Source: Fimadaptatus sp948467645 | Lineage (GTDB): Bacteria; Bacillota; Clostridia; Christensenellales; Aristaeellaceae | DNA length: 25,747 nucleotides | Assembly: GCA_948467645.1 (NCBI GenBank) | Contig: CAOKFD010000037.1 | Location: forward strand, 1 to 25,747 | Reading direction: 5' to 3' | In this document: in pieces, positions 24,402-25,747 of the stretch | Layout of the letters: the number at the start of each line of letters is the position of its first letter | Numbering within the stretch: position 1 is the first letter of the stretch | Made by a program: the position numbers and the translations under genes | Notes under the pieces: generated by a model | Told to the model about the DNA's origin: nothing | Database searches by the model: none | Seen by the model: the letters and a program-made list of their open reading frames with translations, nothing else

Positions 24402-24430
24402 ATTATACTCCCTGAAACCGCCGCGCGCAA
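24402..24430 (-). promoter_or_regulatory. Promoter of the hydrolase transcript
   Basis: On the minus strand TTGCGC (24430-24425) and TATAAT (24407-24402) are separated by 17 bp. Transcription would begin near 24395, about 25 bases before the start codon. Confidence 0.68.
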
Positions 24431-24504
24431 TAACCGCGGCATGGATTTCGCACTTCAAAATCGCATATGTCATAATAGTTTCAAATGACCGACCTGCTTT
24501 CGCG

Positions 24505-24533
24505 TTTACACCCGGCTCAAATCGTGATATAAT
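24505..24533 (+). promoter_or_regulatory. Sigma-A promoter of the YybS-like gene
   Basis: TTTACA (24505-24510) and TATAAT (24528-24533) have a 17-bp spacer and lie 55 bases before the TTG start. The promoter is divergent from that of the hydrolase gene, with about 75 bp between the two -35 boxes. Confidence 0.85.
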
Positions 24534-24587
24534 TTGTAGCGAAAATACAGGCGGACAGCGTTTTCCGCCGTTCGGGAGGGCGATTGG

Positions 24588-25679
24588 TTGATTAGCGATA
24601 ATCTGCCCAAACATATTTTAGGAGCAGTTATAACCGCACTCGTATGCGTGGCCGCATGGAATCTACAGCTGATTGCAATGTTCGCGTCGGTAACGATTGT
24701 ACTTATACCGATACTTCTGTCGTTCATCTGGGTTTATGCAGGCTGGTATTGGGCGGCAGCAGGAGCTGTCGGCTGCACGGTGTGCGCCTATATGGGCGGC
24801 AACGCGATCTTTGCCGTCGCAGCCGTGCTGGGGCTGGTATTGCCCGTCAGCGTACAGTACGAAACCTATCGGCGCAGGACAAGCTTTTCAAGCGCAATAA
24901 TAATAAATGCGCTTGCATCTTTGACGCTGGGCTTTTGCGCTCTTATGCTTATCAGGATGGCATACGGTGACTTGGGCGCAATGCAGGCAGAGTTTGCCCG
25001 CAAACTTTGGGATGCTCAGACTGACTTTAACATACTGAGAGGGGGAATTACCCGCACGCTTCAAAAGCGCAATCTTTTGATAAACCTGTTCATATCCGGC
25101 GGCTATATGAATGGCGCAAGCGATTTGCTGTCCCAGCTTCAGACAAGCCCGTCGACCGAGCTGTATACGCGCTGCATCGACTATATAACGTATACGGTCA
25201 AGTACGTCACAAACTATACCGTCGCGGGCGATCTCGCGTCGTCGGCGATATTCGCTGGTTTTGCAATGACCGCATGGCCGCGCATGATAGGCGTACGGCA
25301 TGGCGTTGAGCCGGAAATACCGTTTACTTCGCTTAGGAACTGGCACATGTCGGGCGATTTTATCATATTTATATGCGTAACATATGCCGTTTCGCGCCTT
25401 ATTGTCGTATTCATGCCCGAATGGTGGTACAGTGTCGATTATGCAATAAGGCAGTGCACGGCGCTGCTGATGTGTGTACAGGGGATTGCTACGATAGAAG
25501 ATTATCTGCGCAAAAACGGTATGCGGCGCGGACTAAGGGGGACATTGCTTTTCATTGCGGTGCTTGTATTCAGGACGTTTGTAATTTTTATGGGCGTAAT
25601 AAGCGCGCTTATCGGCCCACACGGCGTTATTTCGACATGGATAAACAGTCATTTTAATAACGACGATAATGACGATTAA
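24588..25679 (+). CDS. YybS-like (DUF2232 type) multi-spanning membrane protein
   Basis: The 363-residue protein has about eight hydrophobic helices: a block of four or five in residues 1-130, a hydrophilic stretch around 130-215, then further helices to about 350, and an acidic tail (NNDDNDD). This is the layout of the DUF2232/YybS family, whose gene in Bacillus lies just before gdpP (yybT), rplI and the replicative helicase gene. The function is unknown; some members have been proposed to be ECF-transporter S-component-like. The start is a TTG with GGGAGGG 7 bases upstream; no ATG fits better. A consensus promoter precedes it. The following frame, at 25688, could be gdpP, which would support the assignment. 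Family assignment rests on topology and gene order, as few residues are conserved enough to recognise by eye. Confidence 0.65.
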   Translation: MISDNLPKHILGAVITALVCVAAWNLQLIAMFASVTIVLIPILLSFIWVYAGWYWAAAGAVGCTVCAYMGGNAIFAVAAVLGLVLPVSVQYETYRRRTSFSSAIIINALASLTLGFCALMLIRMAYGDLGAMQAEFARKLWDAQTDFNILRGGITRTLQKRNLLINLFISGGYMNGASDLLSQLQTSPSTELYTRCIDYITYTVKYVTNYTVAGDLASSAIFAGFAMTAWPRMIGVRHGVEPEIPFTSLRNWHMSGDFIIFICVTYAVSRLIVVFMPEWWYSVDYAIRQCTALLMCVQGIATIEDYLRKNGMRRGLRGTLLFIAVLVFRTFVIFMGVISALIGPHGVISTWINSHFNNDDNDD

Positions 25680-25687
25680 GCCGGTAA

Positions 25688-25747
25688 ATGGCGGTGCTGT
25701 ATAAGTTTACAAGGGAATGGTATTGCCTTTTTAAGCCGTTTATGTTA
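25688..25747 (+). CDS. Start of a following gene, possibly gdpP (3' part outside window)
   Basis: From the ATG at 25688 the frame is open for 20 codons to the window edge and reads like an N-terminus just before a membrane segment (MAVLYKFTREWYCLFKPF). It begins 8 bases after the YybS-like stop. In many Firmicutes the gene in this position encodes the c-di-AMP phosphodiesterase GdpP, which starts with membrane helices. The ribosome binding site is weak and too little sequence is visible for a firm call. Confidence 0.4.
   Translation, partial: MAVLYKFTREWYCLFKPFML

Overview
The window looks like chromosomal DNA of a spore-forming Clostridia-type Firmicute of middling GC content. Evidence for this is a complete gerA-type germinant receptor operon, consensus sigma-A promoters (TTGACG-17-TATAAT, TTTACA-17-TATAAT twice), strong AGGAGG-like ribosome binding sites, frequent GTG and TTG starts, a PhoP/PhoR-type two-component pair, and a YybS-like gene followed by what may be the start of gdpP. 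A finer placement (for example a Christensenellales-like gut lineage) is only a guess. No IS elements, phage genes, CRISPR arrays, tRNA or rRNA genes were seen.

Layout: (1) 1-4958, plus strand, the end of a carbohydrate operon: a TPR protein of the DUF5107 type (cut by the window edge), a GH36 alpha-galactosidase and an aldose-1-epimerase-like protein, closed by a terminator at 4967-5015. (2) 5063-11426, plus strand, an isolated four-gene operon with its own promoter and terminator: a GT2-TPR glycosyltransferase, two ABC exporter half-transporters and a GT4 glycosyltransferase with an extra N-terminal domain. This is the best candidate for a poorly described system. (3) 11504-15322, minus strand, gerAA-gerAB-gerAC with overlapping or nearly touching genes. 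(4) 15473-16519, minus strand, a protein that lines up with a clostridial radical SAM family but has lost the cluster cysteines, closed by a strong terminator. (5) 16785-19556, plus strand, a promoter, a structured leader of about 250 nt and then a response regulator and sensor kinase (phoP/phoR type). (6) 19683-20819, plus strand, an aldo/keto reductase with a C-terminal ferredoxin-like domain, then a terminator. (7) 24430-20979, minus strand, alpha/beta hydrolase, shikimate-kinase-like protein, Gfo/Idh/MocA dehydrogenase and sugar isomerase/epimerase, with an internal promoter and candidate operator before the last two. (8) 24505-25747, plus strand, a YybS-like membrane protein and the first 20 codons of a following gene.

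How the genes fit together: region 1 would release and equilibrate galactose from alpha-galactosides. Region 2 would glycosylate something and export a product across the membrane; no substrate gene lies in the operon. Region 3 senses germinants in the spore inner membrane. Region 5 is a phosphorelay whose mRNA carries an unusually structured 5' leader. The last pair in region 7 resembles inositol or rare-sugar catabolic pairs. These roles come from family knowledge and gene order, not from anything measured.
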